A DNA stretch of 64,000 nt from Saccharicrinis sp963677245 (GTDB lineage Bacteria; Bacteroidota; Bacteroidia; Bacteroidales; Marinilabiliaceae): positions 4,774,001-4,838,000 of the forward strand of contig OY781921.1 in NCBI GenBank assembly GCA_963677245.1, given 5' to 3'. The translations under genes and the position numbers were made by a program. This document shows, piece by piece, positions 1 through 9,100 of the stretch. The notes beneath the pieces were generated by a model that did no database searches, was not told where the DNA came from, and was given only the letters and a program-made list of their open reading frames with translations. Each line of letters opens with the position of its first letter. Positions within the stretch are counted from its first letter, which is position 1.

Positions 1-608
1 TCAGCCAATACGTTTTCGCCAAATTGTAGTGTTAACTTGCTAAGCTCCGAAGTAATTTTTCTATACTTTTCTTTGTCCTCACCTTTTAACAATGCGCCTT
101 TTCTTGAAAAGCTTTTGTAAGTGTCTTCCAGTAATTTTAACTGCTCGTCGTTTAATGAAATATTTGTACGCTTATCGTATACACTTTTTATTTTTTCGAA
201 TAAAGTTTCATTTAAAACGATATCGTTTGAATACTCGGTAAGCATTGGCGAAACTTCTCTGGCTATAGCCTGAATAGAGTCGCTGGTTTCTGCAGAATTT
301 AGATTGAAAAAAATACTTGAGATTGCATTTAGTTGCTCTCCTGCATATTCCAATGCTAATATTGTATTTTCAAAAGTTGGTTCTTCATTCGATTCAACAA
401 TCTGATTGATATCGGTACGTGCATTTTTAATAGCTTCTTTAAAAGCAGGTAAATAATGCTCCGTTTTAATCAGGTGAAAAGGAGGGGTTTGGTGAAGGGT
501 TGTAAATTCTTCTAATAATGGATTTGAGTTCATATTGTCGTTTTGATTTTTGCAACTTATAAATGCTATTGTGCAAAGTAAACAACAAATTGTCAAAATT
601 GATTTCAT
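1..608 (-). CDS. M3 family oligopeptidase (peptidyl-dipeptidase Dcp-like), lipoprotein, 3' end outside window
   Basis: Reading the minus strand from the ATG at 608 gives 202 codons open to the window edge. The N-terminus is a lipoprotein signal: hydrophobic ILTICCLLCTIAFISC with the lipobox Cys at residue 19, followed by a polar N/D-rich stretch. The segments EEPTFENTILALEYAG, FFNLNSAETSDSIQAIA and EVSPMLTEYSNDI are typical of the helical N-terminal half of M3 metallopeptidases of the Dcp/oligopeptidase A group. The HExxH zinc site lies in the missing part, so catalysis cannot be confirmed here. Family members cleave short peptides; the lipid anchor places this one in the periplasm or at a membrane. 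A 73-aa open frame at 466..687 overlaps it in another frame and is not a gene. Confidence 0.85.
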   Translation of the reverse strand, partial: MKSILTICCLLCTIAFISCKNQNDNMNSNPLLEEFTTLHQTPPFHLIKTEHYLPAFKEAIKNARTDINQIVESNEEPTFENTILALEYAGEQLNAISSIFFNLNSAETSDSIQAIAREVSPMLTEYSNDIVLNETLFEKIKSVYDKRTNISLNDEQLKLLEDTYKSFSRKGALLKGEDKEKYRKITSELSKLTLQFGENVLA

Positions 609-859
609 TATAAATGGTTTTTGTTTGAATTGAGTTAATAATGTAATGGACAAAATAACAAAGTATTAGTGTGGAGAAAAATGACATTACTTATATTTTC
701 AGGAGATTAAAGTCCTTAAAAAGCTTGATTTTTGTAACATACTTTAATTTTTGGAGTAAAAAACAAGAATGAAAATATGTATCAATCCCCAAGGTTAATT
801 GCGGCAAAATTCTGGAATCAACAATTAATATTTGGTAAATTACTCGAAATTTAAGTTCT

Positions 860-1900
860 ATGAAGTTTTCAATTCTCATTACATTTTTATTTGTTTTTAT
901 TATTCAGTTAAGTGCTCAGCAGAATGGTTTGTTAACAGAGCGTGAGCATACTAAAATTGAACGTGCAGATAAAAAAATAGACAAAGCAGAAGCTATCGTA
1001 AATAAAAAAGAAAAATACGCAGATCAATTGCAGTCAGCAGAAAGCCAGGGGCGAATGGGAAAAGTCAGACGGTTAAAAACTAAATCCAATAAAATAGTGA
1101 TTCAATCGGCCAGTTACTTTAAAGATGGTTATGGTCAGAAATATAAGACATATAAAAAAGCAGTTGCTAAAGGTGTTAAGACTGGAGATTTAGGAGATAA
1201 TTCAGCAGAGATATTGTCTACGGCCAATAGTGAATATAAACTTGGAAGAAAATACCGTAGAAAATCAGCTGGCGAGAATGATGTAAATGCAGCAGTCGAT
1301 CTTCTGTTTAAAGCAAATGATATTGAAATAAAAGCTATTGAAAAGTTATCCTCCATTTCCAAAGAGGCATCAGTAAAAATTGAAGAACCTGTTTCTGTTC
1401 TGGAGGATTCTGTTGTTGAAGTAATAGACAGTTCAAAAATTGCACTAATGGCAGATACCTTGGTTCAGGAGGTTCCACAAGTTGTAATGCCTGTTGATAC
1501 AATGCAAACGATAGATTCTACATTGGTGGTGAACACTATGGGTACCTTAACAATAAGTACAGATACTATTCAGTCAGTACCAGTCATGGAGCCAGAGATA
1601 CCTGCTGTAAAAGAAGAATCTAATGGTATGGATGAATTGTATTTTTCAGTTCAGTTTCTAGCTGAAAAACAAGCCGCTTCCAAAACTAAATTAACTTCAT
1701 TATATGATGGACCATTTGAGATACTTCAGCACGAGGCTGATGGTTGGTTTCGATATAGCTTTGGTAAGTTTAAAACCTGGGATGAAGCCAATGAAATGAA
1801 GAATCGTTCAGGAGTAGAAGCTTATGTAGTAGCCTATTATAAAGAGGAACGTATTTCAACCAGAAGAGCAAAAGAAATGTTATTAAATAGTAATCTATAA
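860..1900 (+). CDS. secreted SPOR-domain protein
   Basis: 346 aa. A signal peptide (residues 1-19, ending SAQ) is followed by a Lys/Glu-rich, probably coiled-coil segment (about 20-170), then a Val/Pro/Thr-rich linker (about 175-255). From about residue 257 there is a SPOR-like fold: YFSVQFLAEKQA, then DGWFRYSFGKFKTWDEAN and VEAYVVAYYKEERIS. SPOR domains bind septal or denuded peptidoglycan, so a periplasmic cell-wall-associated role is likely. It ends 24 bp before the next gene on the same strand, so the two are probably cotranscribed. The exact function is not known. Confidence 0.75.
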   Translation: MKFSILITFLFVFIIQLSAQQNGLLTEREHTKIERADKKIDKAEAIVNKKEKYADQLQSAESQGRMGKVRRLKTKSNKIVIQSASYFKDGYGQKYKTYKKAVAKGVKTGDLGDNSAEILSTANSEYKLGRKYRRKSAGENDVNAAVDLLFKANDIEIKAIEKLSSISKEASVKIEEPVSVLEDSVVEVIDSSKIALMADTLVQEVPQVVMPVDTMQTIDSTLVVNTMGTLTISTDTIQSVPVMEPEIPAVKEESNGMDELYFSVQFLAEKQAASKTKLTSLYDGPFEILQHEADGWFRYSFGKFKTWDEANEMKNRSGVEAYVVAYYKEERISTRRAKEMLLNSNL

Positions 1901-1924
1901 AAATTTTAATCAAACAATACTATC

Positions 1925-2905
1925 ATGAAGAAAATTATAATAACAGCTTTATTAGCTGTAATCGGGTTAGGAGCAAAAGCTCAAATTGATTTAAACGAAT
2001 TATTACAGGCAGGAGTAGATGATGCCAACACTTTGGCAAAACCATATTTAAACCCCTTTGGAGAAATGTTGGGTGCCAGTTTAAATAATGGATGGTATAA
2101 TTCAGCGAAAACCCATAAGTTATTAGGTTTTGATGTAACATTTACCGCTACATATGTTAAAGCTCCTTCTGGCGCAAAGAGTTTTGATGTGAGCAAGTTG
2201 GATTTAAAACAATATGAGCTTGTTCCTGGATCTTCTTCTATTACTCCTACTTTTGCAGGAGAGTCTGACACTAGGGCAGAGATTAGAAAACAAGGAGATA
2301 TTACCAATTTGACTAGCTTTACATTACCCAATGGAACAGGAATGGACTTCTTGCCTGTACCAATGGTAAGTGCAGGTATTGGGTTGCCAATGGGAATTGA
2401 ATTAAAAGGAAGATTTATTCCTCAGTTAAAACTAGGTGATGCAGGTAAGTTAGGATTATGGGGACTTGGAGTTCAAAAAGATATTAAAGATTATATTCCG
2501 GGCGTAAAGCATGTTCCTGTTCTGAATATGTCTGTATTAATGGCCTATACTAAATTTTCAAGTTCTATAGATGTGCCTGGAGAGGTTGAAGATAATGGAT
2601 CATTAGATATTGATGCAGGTGCTTTTACCTCCAGATTAATTATTGGAGTAAACCTTCCAATAGTTGCTTTTTATACAGGTTTGGGATATGGGAGAACATC
2701 CAGTGATTTTGCTTTAAAAGGTTCTTATGAGATAAATGGAATGCTTGATCCTGTTTCAAATCCAATTGATTTAAACTATGGGGTAAATTCATTTAATATG
2801 AACGTAGGAATGAGATTGCGTTTAGGTGTGATCGCATTACATGCTGATTATACACTTGGCGAGTATAGTGCTATCACAGGAGGTTTTGGTATAAGCTTTA
2901 GATAG
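1925..2905 (+). CDS. DUF6588-like outer-membrane beta-barrel protein
   Basis: 326 aa with a clean signal peptide (KKIIITALLAVIGLGAKAQ). The body alternates short hydrophobic strands with Gly/Asn/Asp turns (for example FLPVPMVSAGIGLPMGIELK, then SRLIIGVNLPIVAFYTGLG) and ends in an aromatic residue pattern (ITGGFGISFR) as outer-membrane barrels do. It resembles the Bacteroidetes DUF6588 family, whose function is unknown. It lies 24 bp downstream of the SPOR-domain gene, and a strong bidirectional hairpin terminator follows at 2931-2969. The family call is from memory of the pattern; the barrel topology is inference. Confidence 0.65.
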   Translation: MKKIIITALLAVIGLGAKAQIDLNELLQAGVDDANTLAKPYLNPFGEMLGASLNNGWYNSAKTHKLLGFDVTFTATYVKAPSGAKSFDVSKLDLKQYELVPGSSSITPTFAGESDTRAEIRKQGDITNLTSFTLPNGTGMDFLPVPMVSAGIGLPMGIELKGRFIPQLKLGDAGKLGLWGLGVQKDIKDYIPGVKHVPVLNMSVLMAYTKFSSSIDVPGEVEDNGSLDIDAGAFTSRLIIGVNLPIVAFYTGLGYGRTSSDFALKGSYEINGMLDPVSNPIDLNYGVNSFNMNVGMRLRLGVIALHADYTLGEYSAITGGFGISFR

Positions 2906-2930
2906 TTAGTATAACAGACAATTGATAGAT

Positions 2931-2969
2931 AAAAATGGCAATGAATCTTTAAAATTCATTGCCATTTTT
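2931..2969. terminator. bidirectional intrinsic terminator between convergent genes
   Basis: Perfect 16-bp inverted repeat: AAAAATGGCAATGAAT at 2931-2946 and its complement at 2954-2969, 7-nt loop, with T-run on the plus strand and A-run on the left for the minus strand. It separates the DUF6588 gene (plus) from the nitroreductase gene (minus). Confidence 0.9.
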
Positions 2970-2974
2970 TATGC

Positions 2975-3490
2975 TTACCATTTGTTGTAACTCAGCACAA
3001 CATCTATATTTTTTCTTTTCTTCTCCGGGGCTTTTAATTCAACCGGATAACCAATTGTTAGCAAAGCAATGGGTTCCCAACCTTCTTTAGGTTTAATGAC
3101 CTGGTTAACAACTTTAGGATCGAAATGACAAACCCAACAAGTACCCAGACCCAACTCAGCTGCCATTAGTGTCATATGATCAATGGCTATGGCTGCGTCA
3201 ACATCGCAATGGTCTTTACTGTCGTACGATCTTTTCCACGAAGAATTATGGTCGCCGTAAATAATAATAAGACCAGGAGCTTTCTGAAACCATTCGCGTG
3301 TATAAGCAGTTCTAATCTGGTTTAATAATTCATCATCATCAACTACAATAAATTTCCAAGGCTGCTTATTGGCTGCTGATGGAGCAAGTCTTCCTGCGTT
3401 TACAACTTCTTTTAATAATTTATGGTCTATTTTATTATCATGATATTCTCTAACAGAATACCTGGTTTTCATGAGTTCTTTAAAATGCAT
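2975..3490 (-). CDS. nitroreductase family protein (FMN-dependent)
   Basis: 171 aa from the ATG at 3490, which is preceded by an AAAAGGAAA ribosome-binding-like stretch; a longer frame starting at 3526 adds 12 unlikely residues. The protein has the nitroreductase signature: TRYSVREYHDNKID for FMN phosphate binding near the N-terminus, GRLAPSAANKQPWKFIVVDD, a central AAIAIDHMTLMAAELGLGTCW segment that packs on the flavin, and KPKEGWEPIALLTIGYP near the end. Such enzymes reduce nitro groups, quinones or related substrates with NAD(P)H; the natural substrate cannot be told. It stands alone, convergent with the DUF6588 gene. Confidence 0.88.
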   Translation of the reverse strand: MHFKELMKTRYSVREYHDNKIDHKLLKEVVNAGRLAPSAANKQPWKFIVVDDDELLNQIRTAYTREWFQKAPGLIIIYGDHNSSWKRSYDSKDHCDVDAAIAIDHMTLMAAELGLGTCWVCHFDPKVVNQVIKPKEGWEPIALLTIGYPVELKAPEKKRKNIDVVLSYNKW

Positions 3491-3582
3491 GGTATTTCCT
3501 TTTTTATGATAGGCTAAATATATCAAATGTTCTTCTTATTTTTCAAACCCAAATCGACGTTTAGGTCGCCTAAATTTATTAC

Positions 3583-4347
3583 ATGTTTTTTATTCTTTCA
3601 AAAATACTTTCATTTCTACTATCACCTATTTGGTGGATTACGGTTCTATTGTTGGCTTTTCTAATTTTAAAGAAATACGCTAAACGAAAACGTTTTTTAA
3701 TTGCATCGCTGGTTATATTATTGCTGTTTTCCAACCCCTTACTTTTTTATCACGTAAGTGGATGGTGGGAAGGAGAACTACAAAATCCAGCGACTCTGGA
3801 GCAACATGATGGCATTATCTTATTAGGAGGATTATCTAATTATCGTTCGAAACCGCAACGAATTCATTTTAATTCAAGTGCCGATCGCTTGTTGCAGGCA
3901 GTTGAGTTATATAAAAAAGGAAAAGCCAATACCTTCGTTTTTACCGGAGGTGCAGGCAGTTTAATTGTGCGTGAGAAAAAGGAAGGTGAATATATTAAGG
4001 ATTACCTGGAATTACTGGATATTCCCAAGGAAAGCATTCAGGTTGAATGGAACTCTCGAAATACACATGAGAATGCATTTGAAACTTTAAAACTTTTGCA
4101 GGCGAAGGACAGACAAAACGGACGGTATATTTTGGTTACATCCGGTTTTCATATGAAAAGGGCTTTGGGATGTTTTCAAAAGCAAGGCATTCACGTAACT
4201 CCATATGCTACGGCTCCACTTCAGGGTAATCTGCCTCCCGAAATTTGGGATAGTTTTACGCCATCAGCTTCCGCTTTAGCTACCTGGGAGCAATTATTCA
4301 GAGAATGGGTGGGATACTTTGTTTATAAAATGAAAGGGTATGTTTAA
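3583..4347 (+). CDS. YdcF/ElyC-like DUF218 membrane protein
   Basis: 254 aa. Two hydrophobic segments (about residues 3-28 and 38-57) with a basic KKYAKRKR loop anchor the protein, followed by a DUF218 (YdcF/SanA/ElyC) domain: DGIILLGG at about residue 77, SADRLLQAVELYKKGKA, FTGGAG, a conserved EWNSRNTHENA segment and LVTSGFHMKRAL. E. coli ElyC and SanA of this family affect envelope integrity and peptidoglycan or lipid carrier metabolism; the biochemical activity is not settled. The start is the first ATG after a short gap from the divergent nitroreductase gene, with which it shares a 92-bp upstream region. Confidence 0.8.
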   Translation: MFFILSKILSFLLSPIWWITVLLLAFLILKKYAKRKRFLIASLVILLLFSNPLLFYHVSGWWEGELQNPATLEQHDGIILLGGLSNYRSKPQRIHFNSSADRLLQAVELYKKGKANTFVFTGGAGSLIVREKKEGEYIKDYLELLDIPKESIQVEWNSRNTHENAFETLKLLQAKDRQNGRYILVTSGFHMKRALGCFQKQGIHVTPYATAPLQGNLPPEIWDSFTPSASALATWEQLFREWVGYFVYKMKGYV

Positions 4348-4480
4348 CAGCTATTAGTTTTTAGTCATTGGCTATTGGTCAATTGTCATTAGGCTGTAAA
4401 AACTGCTAACTACCTTCTGCTAATTGTTTACTGAAGACTGTTTACTGCTAACTGAAAACTGTCCACTCTTTTTCTTATTT
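4348..4480. repeat. degenerate ACTG-type intergenic repeat tract upstream of the U32 gene
   Basis: The stretch is built of short related words: TTTAGTCATTGGCTATTGG, then several variants of TTTACTG/GCTAACTG/GAAAACTG (for example GTTTACTGCTAACTGAAAAC). Related words in the opposite orientation occur downstream of the U32 gene at 6494-6530 and 6815-6835. It carries no plausible ORF. Such tracts recur between genes in Bacteroidetes genomes (general knowledge); their function is not known. Confidence 0.6.
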
Positions 4481-4513
4481 TTGCAGGATATTTACTACAC
4501 AGATACAGAATAG

Positions 4514-6493
4514 ATGAATTTTAAACCGGAGTTGTTGATCCCGGCAGGGAACATTGAGTCGTTTCATGCGGCAGTAGAAGGTGGAGCGGATGCTATTTTT
4601 TTAGGCTTAAAGCAGTTTAATGCGCGCGGACGTGCGGTAAACTTTTCAAATCCACAGTTAATTACCATGTTGGATATAGCCGAAAAGAATAATGTAAAAA
4701 TATACGTTACGCTGAATACGGTGATCAAAAACCATGAAATTCCGGAATTGTTGGATGTTCTGAATTTTCTATCGCAGACTAAAGTGAGTGCGGTGATTAT
4801 TCAGGATTGGGGTATCTGGTATCTGGCTAAAAAGTTTTTTCCAAAGTTGGTAATTCATGCCAGTACGCAAATGGCGAATCATAATTCCGTAGGTGCTAAT
4901 TTCTCAAAAAAAGCAGGAATTGAGCGAGTGATTTTGGCCAGGGAATTAACGCATCAGGAGTTGGAAATCATCATGCAAAAAACACAGAGTGAAATTGAGA
5001 TTTTTGTTCATGGTGCTTTGTGTTATTCTTTTTCAGGATTGTGTTTGTTTAGTAGCTACCTGGGGGGTAAAGGTGCTAACCGAGGTCAATGTACCCAGCC
5101 TTGCCGAAGGGTTTTTAAGGATAATGGAAAGGATCATGCTATTTTCTCCTTAAAAGATAATCAGCAAATAAAATTGGTGCCCGATTTTGCTAAAATGAAG
5201 GTGGCCTCATTGAAAATTGAGGGAAGAATGAAATCGGCAGCTTATGTTTATCGTGTGGCTCAGGCTTATCGAATGGCTATCGATAATCATCAGAAATTGA
5301 CCGAAGCAGAGGAGATGCTGAAGTGGGATTTTGGTCGCGAGAAAACCGCTTATTTCATGGGAGGTAAAGTAAAGGGAGCTATCTCTGATAATACTAATAA
5401 CGGTATCTTTTTAGGGTTAGTGAAAAAACTGACTGAAGATGGTTTTATGGTGGATGCCTCAATGGAGTTGGTAAAAGGGCAGCAGTTGCGTGTGGTAAAT
5501 AAGGTAGGTGAATCGGTTTCTGTGAAAGTAAAAGAGGTGGAGAAAAGTGGAGCCGGTTATCATGTTTTTACAACCAAGAGCATTCGTAAAGGTGATGATG
5601 TTTATTTAATAGGATTGCCATCGAAAAACTTTTCGAACAAATTTGAGGAACTGAAGCATCAAAATATTAAGCCAGTAAGTGGTGCTTATAAACGTAAAAT
5701 AAGGCAGGATATTCAAATACGAAATCAGCAAAGTAGCCGAAATGAGTTCTTTGTTCGCATTGATAATGTGGATTGGCTTCGTAAACTACGAGTTGATGAT
5801 TTTAAAGGTATCTTTTTAGATGTTTCGAAAAAGGACTGGCGAAAAATTCCATTTGATAGTCCTTTCTTTAAAAAGAATTCGTTTCGTTTTTATGTGGAAC
5901 TTCCCGGTTTTATTCCGGAAACACATCTGGATGAGTTAAAACAGGATATCAAATGGATTACCCGTAAGGGCATAAAGAACTTTGTAATTAGTCATCTGTC
6001 GCAATTGGATATTTTACCTAAAGGTTGTAAAGTGATTACTAATGAAAGGGTGTATGTATATAATGATGCGGCTATTCGTGGTATCAAATCGTTTGGCGTG
6101 CAGCATGTGACTTATCCGGTTGAAAACGATTTTGAAAACCTGCAAAAAGGATCTTCGAGAGATGGCATTATACCAGTTTATGCTAATCCAGAATTGTTTT
6201 TTGCCCGTATGCCGGTTGAGGTGTATCATCCCGAAAATGAATTTATGGATAACACGGATAAAGAGTTTAAACGTTTTATCCGAAACGGAATGACATCCGT
6301 ATATTCGAAAACCCCGGTTGCCTTAATGCAATACGCCAAAGCGCTGAATAAAGAAGGCTTTTTCAGATTTATGTTTGACTTACGAACAGAAACACCATCG
6401 AAACATTTACCGGTAAAACTATTTAAAAAGTTTAAAGCTTCGGAGCAATTGCAACCTTCTACTACCTTTAATTTTAAAAGAGGACTAAGCTAG
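4514..6493 (+). CDS. U32 family protein (peptidase U32/RlhA-TrhP-like RNA hydroxylation enzyme)
   Basis: 659 aa. The N-terminal TIM-barrel-like half starts PELLIPAGNIESFHAAVEGG and contains the U32 signature from H166: HGALC, then SGLCLFSSYLGGKGANRGQ and CTQPCRR. The four cysteines C170, C177, C193 and C197 match the iron-sulfur ligands known in this family. The long C-terminal half resembles that of E. coli RlhA (about 660 aa), which with prephenate-derived chemistry makes 5-hydroxycytidine in 23S rRNA, more than the shorter tRNA enzyme TrhP (about 450 aa). Older annotation as collagenase is probably wrong for this group. Which RNA it acts on is inference. It stands alone between repeat-rich spacers. 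Confidence 0.82.
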   Translation: MNFKPELLIPAGNIESFHAAVEGGADAIFLGLKQFNARGRAVNFSNPQLITMLDIAEKNNVKIYVTLNTVIKNHEIPELLDVLNFLSQTKVSAVIIQDWGIWYLAKKFFPKLVIHASTQMANHNSVGANFSKKAGIERVILARELTHQELEIIMQKTQSEIEIFVHGALCYSFSGLCLFSSYLGGKGANRGQCTQPCRRVFKDNGKDHAIFSLKDNQQIKLVPDFAKMKVASLKIEGRMKSAAYVYRVAQAYRMAIDNHQKLTEAEEMLKWDFGREKTAYFMGGKVKGAISDNTNNGIFLGLVKKLTEDGFMVDASMELVKGQQLRVVNKVGESVSVKVKEVEKSGAGYHVFTTKSIRKGDDVYLIGLPSKNFSNKFEELKHQNIKPVSGAYKRKIRQDIQIRNQQSSRNEFFVRIDNVDWLRKLRVDDFKGIFLDVSKKDWRKIPFDSPFFKKNSFRFYVELPGFIPETHLDELKQDIKWITRKGIKNFVISHLSQLDILPKGCKVITNERVYVYNDAAIRGIKSFGVQHVTYPVENDFENLQKGSSRDGIIPVYANPELFFARMPVEVYHPENEFMDNTDKEFKRFIRNGMTSVYSKTPVALMQYAKALNKEGFFRFMFDLRTETPSKHLPVKLFKKFKASEQLQPSTTFNFKRGLS

Positions 6494-6935
6494 GCAGTTA
6501 CCAGTGAACAGTAAGCAGTTAATATTGGATTTTGTATACAGTAGGATTTTGAGTTTTGAAGCTTTGTTAGTTTGAACAAAGCTTCAAAATAGGAGAGCGA
6601 CGTAATTTTCATACGAGCAAAGCTCGAAAAATCGTCAGCAAAGCAAATTTCATATAAACAAACCTTATTTTTTTAAAAAGTGGAGCTTTGTCTGTATGTA
6701 CAAAGCTTCGCCGACGAAAAGTTGAACTTTGTTTAAATAACCAAACCTAAATGAACTACTATTTATTACTACAACTAACTAATGATCTAACGACCTATTA
6801 TCCTAATGACCTAATTAGTGACCAATAGCTAATCTAAAATCCCCATTCATCCCGAAAAAACAACCATTCGGTAATTCCTTTTTTCTAAAGCCTTGCATTG
6901 TTGGCAATTTTGAACTGTCATTAAAAACTAATGCA
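6494..6935. repeat. 442-bp intergenic region with inverted repeats and degenerate words
   Basis: No ORF is supported. 6494-6530 holds GCAGTTACCAG/GAACAGTAAGCAG words that match the reverse complement of the tract upstream of the U32 gene. 6554-6589 is a perfect 15-bp hairpin (TTTTGAAGCTTTGTT, 6-nt loop). 6620-6635 holds CGAGCAAAGCTCG, and about 6682-6707 repeats GCTTTGT...ACAAAGC as a second stem. 6770-6835 is a run of CTAATGACCTAAT-like words ending GACCAATAGCTAATC. The last 100 bp should contain the promoter of the TonB-dependent receptor, but no clear element was seen. Confidence 0.6.
6554..6589. repeat. 15-bp perfect inverted repeat (possible terminator of the U32 gene)
   Basis: Arms 6554-6568 and 6575-6589 are exact reverse complements around the loop AGTTTG. 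The downstream T-run expected for an intrinsic terminator is missing on the plus strand, so a structural repeat is as likely as a terminator. The core ACAAAGCTTC recurs at about 6700 and, as GCAAAGCTTCG, at 39669-39679. Confidence 0.6.
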
Positions 6936-9071
6936 ATGCGAATACTTCTTAGCTTATTATTCATAGTAACATCTATACCCATGTTGGCACAAACTAAAGT
7001 CAGCGGAAGGGTGACGGATAAAAAAGGGGAACCTTTGGTAGGAGTAAATATTTATTTTAAAGATACCTATGATGGAACTATTACTGATGCAGAAGGATAT
7101 TTTCAAGCAGCATCCTCCGAACCAGGAGAGTTAATTTTAATTGCCCGTTTTGTAGGTTATAAGAACTTTGAACAAGCGGTGAGCAAGGGTTCTTATACTT
7201 TAAATATTGTATTAAAAGAAAGTGCCCAGAGTCTGGAAGCCGTAACGGTTACTGCCGGGAGTTTTGCTGCCGGTGATAAACACAAAGCGTCGCTAATGAA
7301 ATCGTTGGATATATATACTACGGCAGGTTCATTGGGCGATGTATCCAGTGCTTTGAATACATTGCCGGGCACGCAACAGGCTACAGATGATGGCCGTTTA
7401 TTGGTGCGTGGTGGCGAGGCTTACGAAACAAAAACGGTGATTGATGGTGTATTGGCTGGTAAACCATATTATTCAAAAGTGCCGGATGCACCAACCCGGG
7501 GACGGTTTTCTCCTTCTCTTTTTTCAGGTGTTATGTTTAATACGGGCGGATATTCAGCAGAGTATGGACAGGCTTTATCCTCGGTATTGGTTTTAGAAAG
7601 CAATGATTTGTTTACAGAGGATGTATTGTCGCTTTCGTTTATGAGCATTGGTGGAGAAGTAAATTATACCGAATCGTGGCAAAATAATTCATTATCAGTT
7701 TTGGGGAGCTATATCAATTTTGCACCATATGTGGAACTCATTAATACTAAATTCGATTATGAAAAACCTACGGAGTCCTTTAGTGGGAGTTTGATTTATC
7801 GTTATAAAACGAAAAAGAATGGAATGGTAAAAGCTTATTTTACCAGCGATGCCGGAAAAACAAGATTCAAAAGTGATTCAGGTGTTGAAGGGCAGCAATA
7901 TATAACCCAATCCAAAAACAATAATTACTATGGAAATGTTACTATTCGTCAGCCTTTAAATAATACAACATCCTTAAAAGCAGGAGCTTCAGTTACTTTG
8001 GATAATCCGGATATTATTTATCATACCCAACATATTCAGGATAAGGAAACCAACCTGGAAAGCCGAATAATGCTGGTGCATGAATTGGCTGATGGTCTTA
8101 AATTCAGATATGGGATAAGTAATACAGCTACTGATTTTTTGCAACACTATCAGGCACATCCCGATTCAGTAAAATATAAACCTTCTTATACCGATTTTTT
8201 AACTGGTGTTTTTACTGAAACACAGTGGCAGATTTCTAAAAATGTGGCACTTTCTGCCGGATTAAGATATGAGTATTCCTCTTTATTAAATAAGAGTAGT
8301 ATGGCGCCCCGGTTAGGTATGGCCGTTGCAACCGGAAAAAGAAGTCAGCTTACAGCTTCGTACGGTCATTTCTATCAGAATCCGCAAAGCGATGAACTAA
8401 AGTTTACCGATCAATTAGATTTTGAGAAAGCAGCGCATTACATTCTGGGTTTTCAGTCCGGAAGTACTGATAAAAGATTTTTTAGGATAGAATCATATTA
8501 TAAAAAGTACTCCAATCTTGTTAAATATGGTTCGGGAGAATATTATAATCCAACTTATTATTCTAATTCAGGGAAAGGAGAAGCAATAGGTATGGATATG
8601 TTTTGGAGAGATAATGTATCAGTGAAATTCCTGGAATATTGGATATCCTATTCTTATATCGATACTCAAAGAGAGTATAAGTACTACGATTTTAAGGCAA
8701 AGCCTTCTTATATATCCAATCATAATTTTTCGGCTGTAGGAAAATACTGGATTCACAAGTTAAATTGTCAGATTGGCGCTACTTATTGGTTGGCCAGTGG
8801 GAGAAATTGGTACGAACAAAACAATACAGGATTGGTCACACACAAAGGCGCTTTAACCAATCAACTGGATTTAAACTTAAGTTATATCACGCAAATAGCG
8901 GGAAACCAAACAATACTTCACCTTTCATTGTCAAATGTATTGGGAACAGATCAGGTATTTGGTTACCGCCAGGGACCTATCCGTAATAACGACGGAAGCG
9001 CTCACTACCTACCAATTTCAAACAATATTAAGCAGTTTGCCTTTGTAGGATTATTTATTACTTTGAAATAA
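6936..9071 (+). CDS. TonB-dependent receptor with carboxypeptidase-like regulatory domain
   Basis: 711 aa. Signal peptide 1-19 (ends MLAQ), then a CarboxypepD_reg-like domain about 20-98 (KVSGRVTDKKGEPLVGVNI, YEGT-type turn, GYFQA, ARFVGYKNF), then the plug from about 105 to 230 (GDVSSALNTLPGTQQATDDG, RLLVRGGEAYETKTVIDGV, GGYSAEYGQALSS) and a beta-barrel rich in Tyr/Ser/Asn ending AFVGLFITLK. No SusD partner follows, so this is not a glycan SusCD pair. It is shorter than SusC proteins and belongs with the simpler receptors of Bacteroidetes. Transport should be driven by an ExbBD-TonB complex such as that at 28.7-31.7 kb. Substrate unknown. It heads a same-strand run with a secreted helical protein and a LytS/LytTR pair. 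Confidence 0.88.
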   Translation: MRILLSLLFIVTSIPMLAQTKVSGRVTDKKGEPLVGVNIYFKDTYDGTITDAEGYFQAASSEPGELILIARFVGYKNFEQAVSKGSYTLNIVLKESAQSLEAVTVTAGSFAAGDKHKASLMKSLDIYTTAGSLGDVSSALNTLPGTQQATDDGRLLVRGGEAYETKTVIDGVLAGKPYYSKVPDAPTRGRFSPSLFSGVMFNTGGYSAEYGQALSSVLVLESNDLFTEDVLSLSFMSIGGEVNYTESWQNNSLSVLGSYINFAPYVELINTKFDYEKPTESFSGSLIYRYKTKKNGMVKAYFTSDAGKTRFKSDSGVEGQQYITQSKNNNYYGNVTIRQPLNNTTSLKAGASVTLDNPDIIYHTQHIQDKETNLESRIMLVHELADGLKFRYGISNTATDFLQHYQAHPDSVKYKPSYTDFLTGVFTETQWQISKNVALSAGLRYEYSSLLNKSSMAPRLGMAVATGKRSQLTASYGHFYQNPQSDELKFTDQLDFEKAAHYILGFQSGSTDKRFFRIESYYKKYSNLVKYGSGEYYNPTYYSNSGKGEAIGMDMFWRDNVSVKFLEYWISYSYIDTQREYKYYDFKAKPSYISNHNFSAVGKYWIHKLNCQIGATYWLASGRNWYEQNNTGLVTHKGALTNQLDLNLSYITQIAGNQTILHLSLSNVLGTDQVFGYRQGPIRNNDGSAHYLPISNNIKQFAFVGLFITLK

Positions 9072-9100
9072 TTGTCATACTTGACACAAATACAACTATT

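Noticed and set aside
466..687. 73-aa ORF on the minus strand
   Set aside because: It overlaps the M3 peptidase start in another frame; the real frame runs from 608 to the window edge and has a lipoprotein signal and family motifs.
691..879. 62-aa ORF on the minus strand
   Set aside because: It overlaps the start of the SPOR-domain gene, has no signal or family pattern, and lies in AT-rich sequence where such frames arise by chance.
860..2905. SPOR and DUF6588 genes as T9SS or gliding machinery
   Set aside because: Neither matches PorE, PorP/SprF or other named components; only general envelope roles can be supported.
6494..6935. Insertion sequence remnant
   Set aside because: There are inverted repeats but no transposase fragment, no target duplication and no terminal arrangement typical of an IS.
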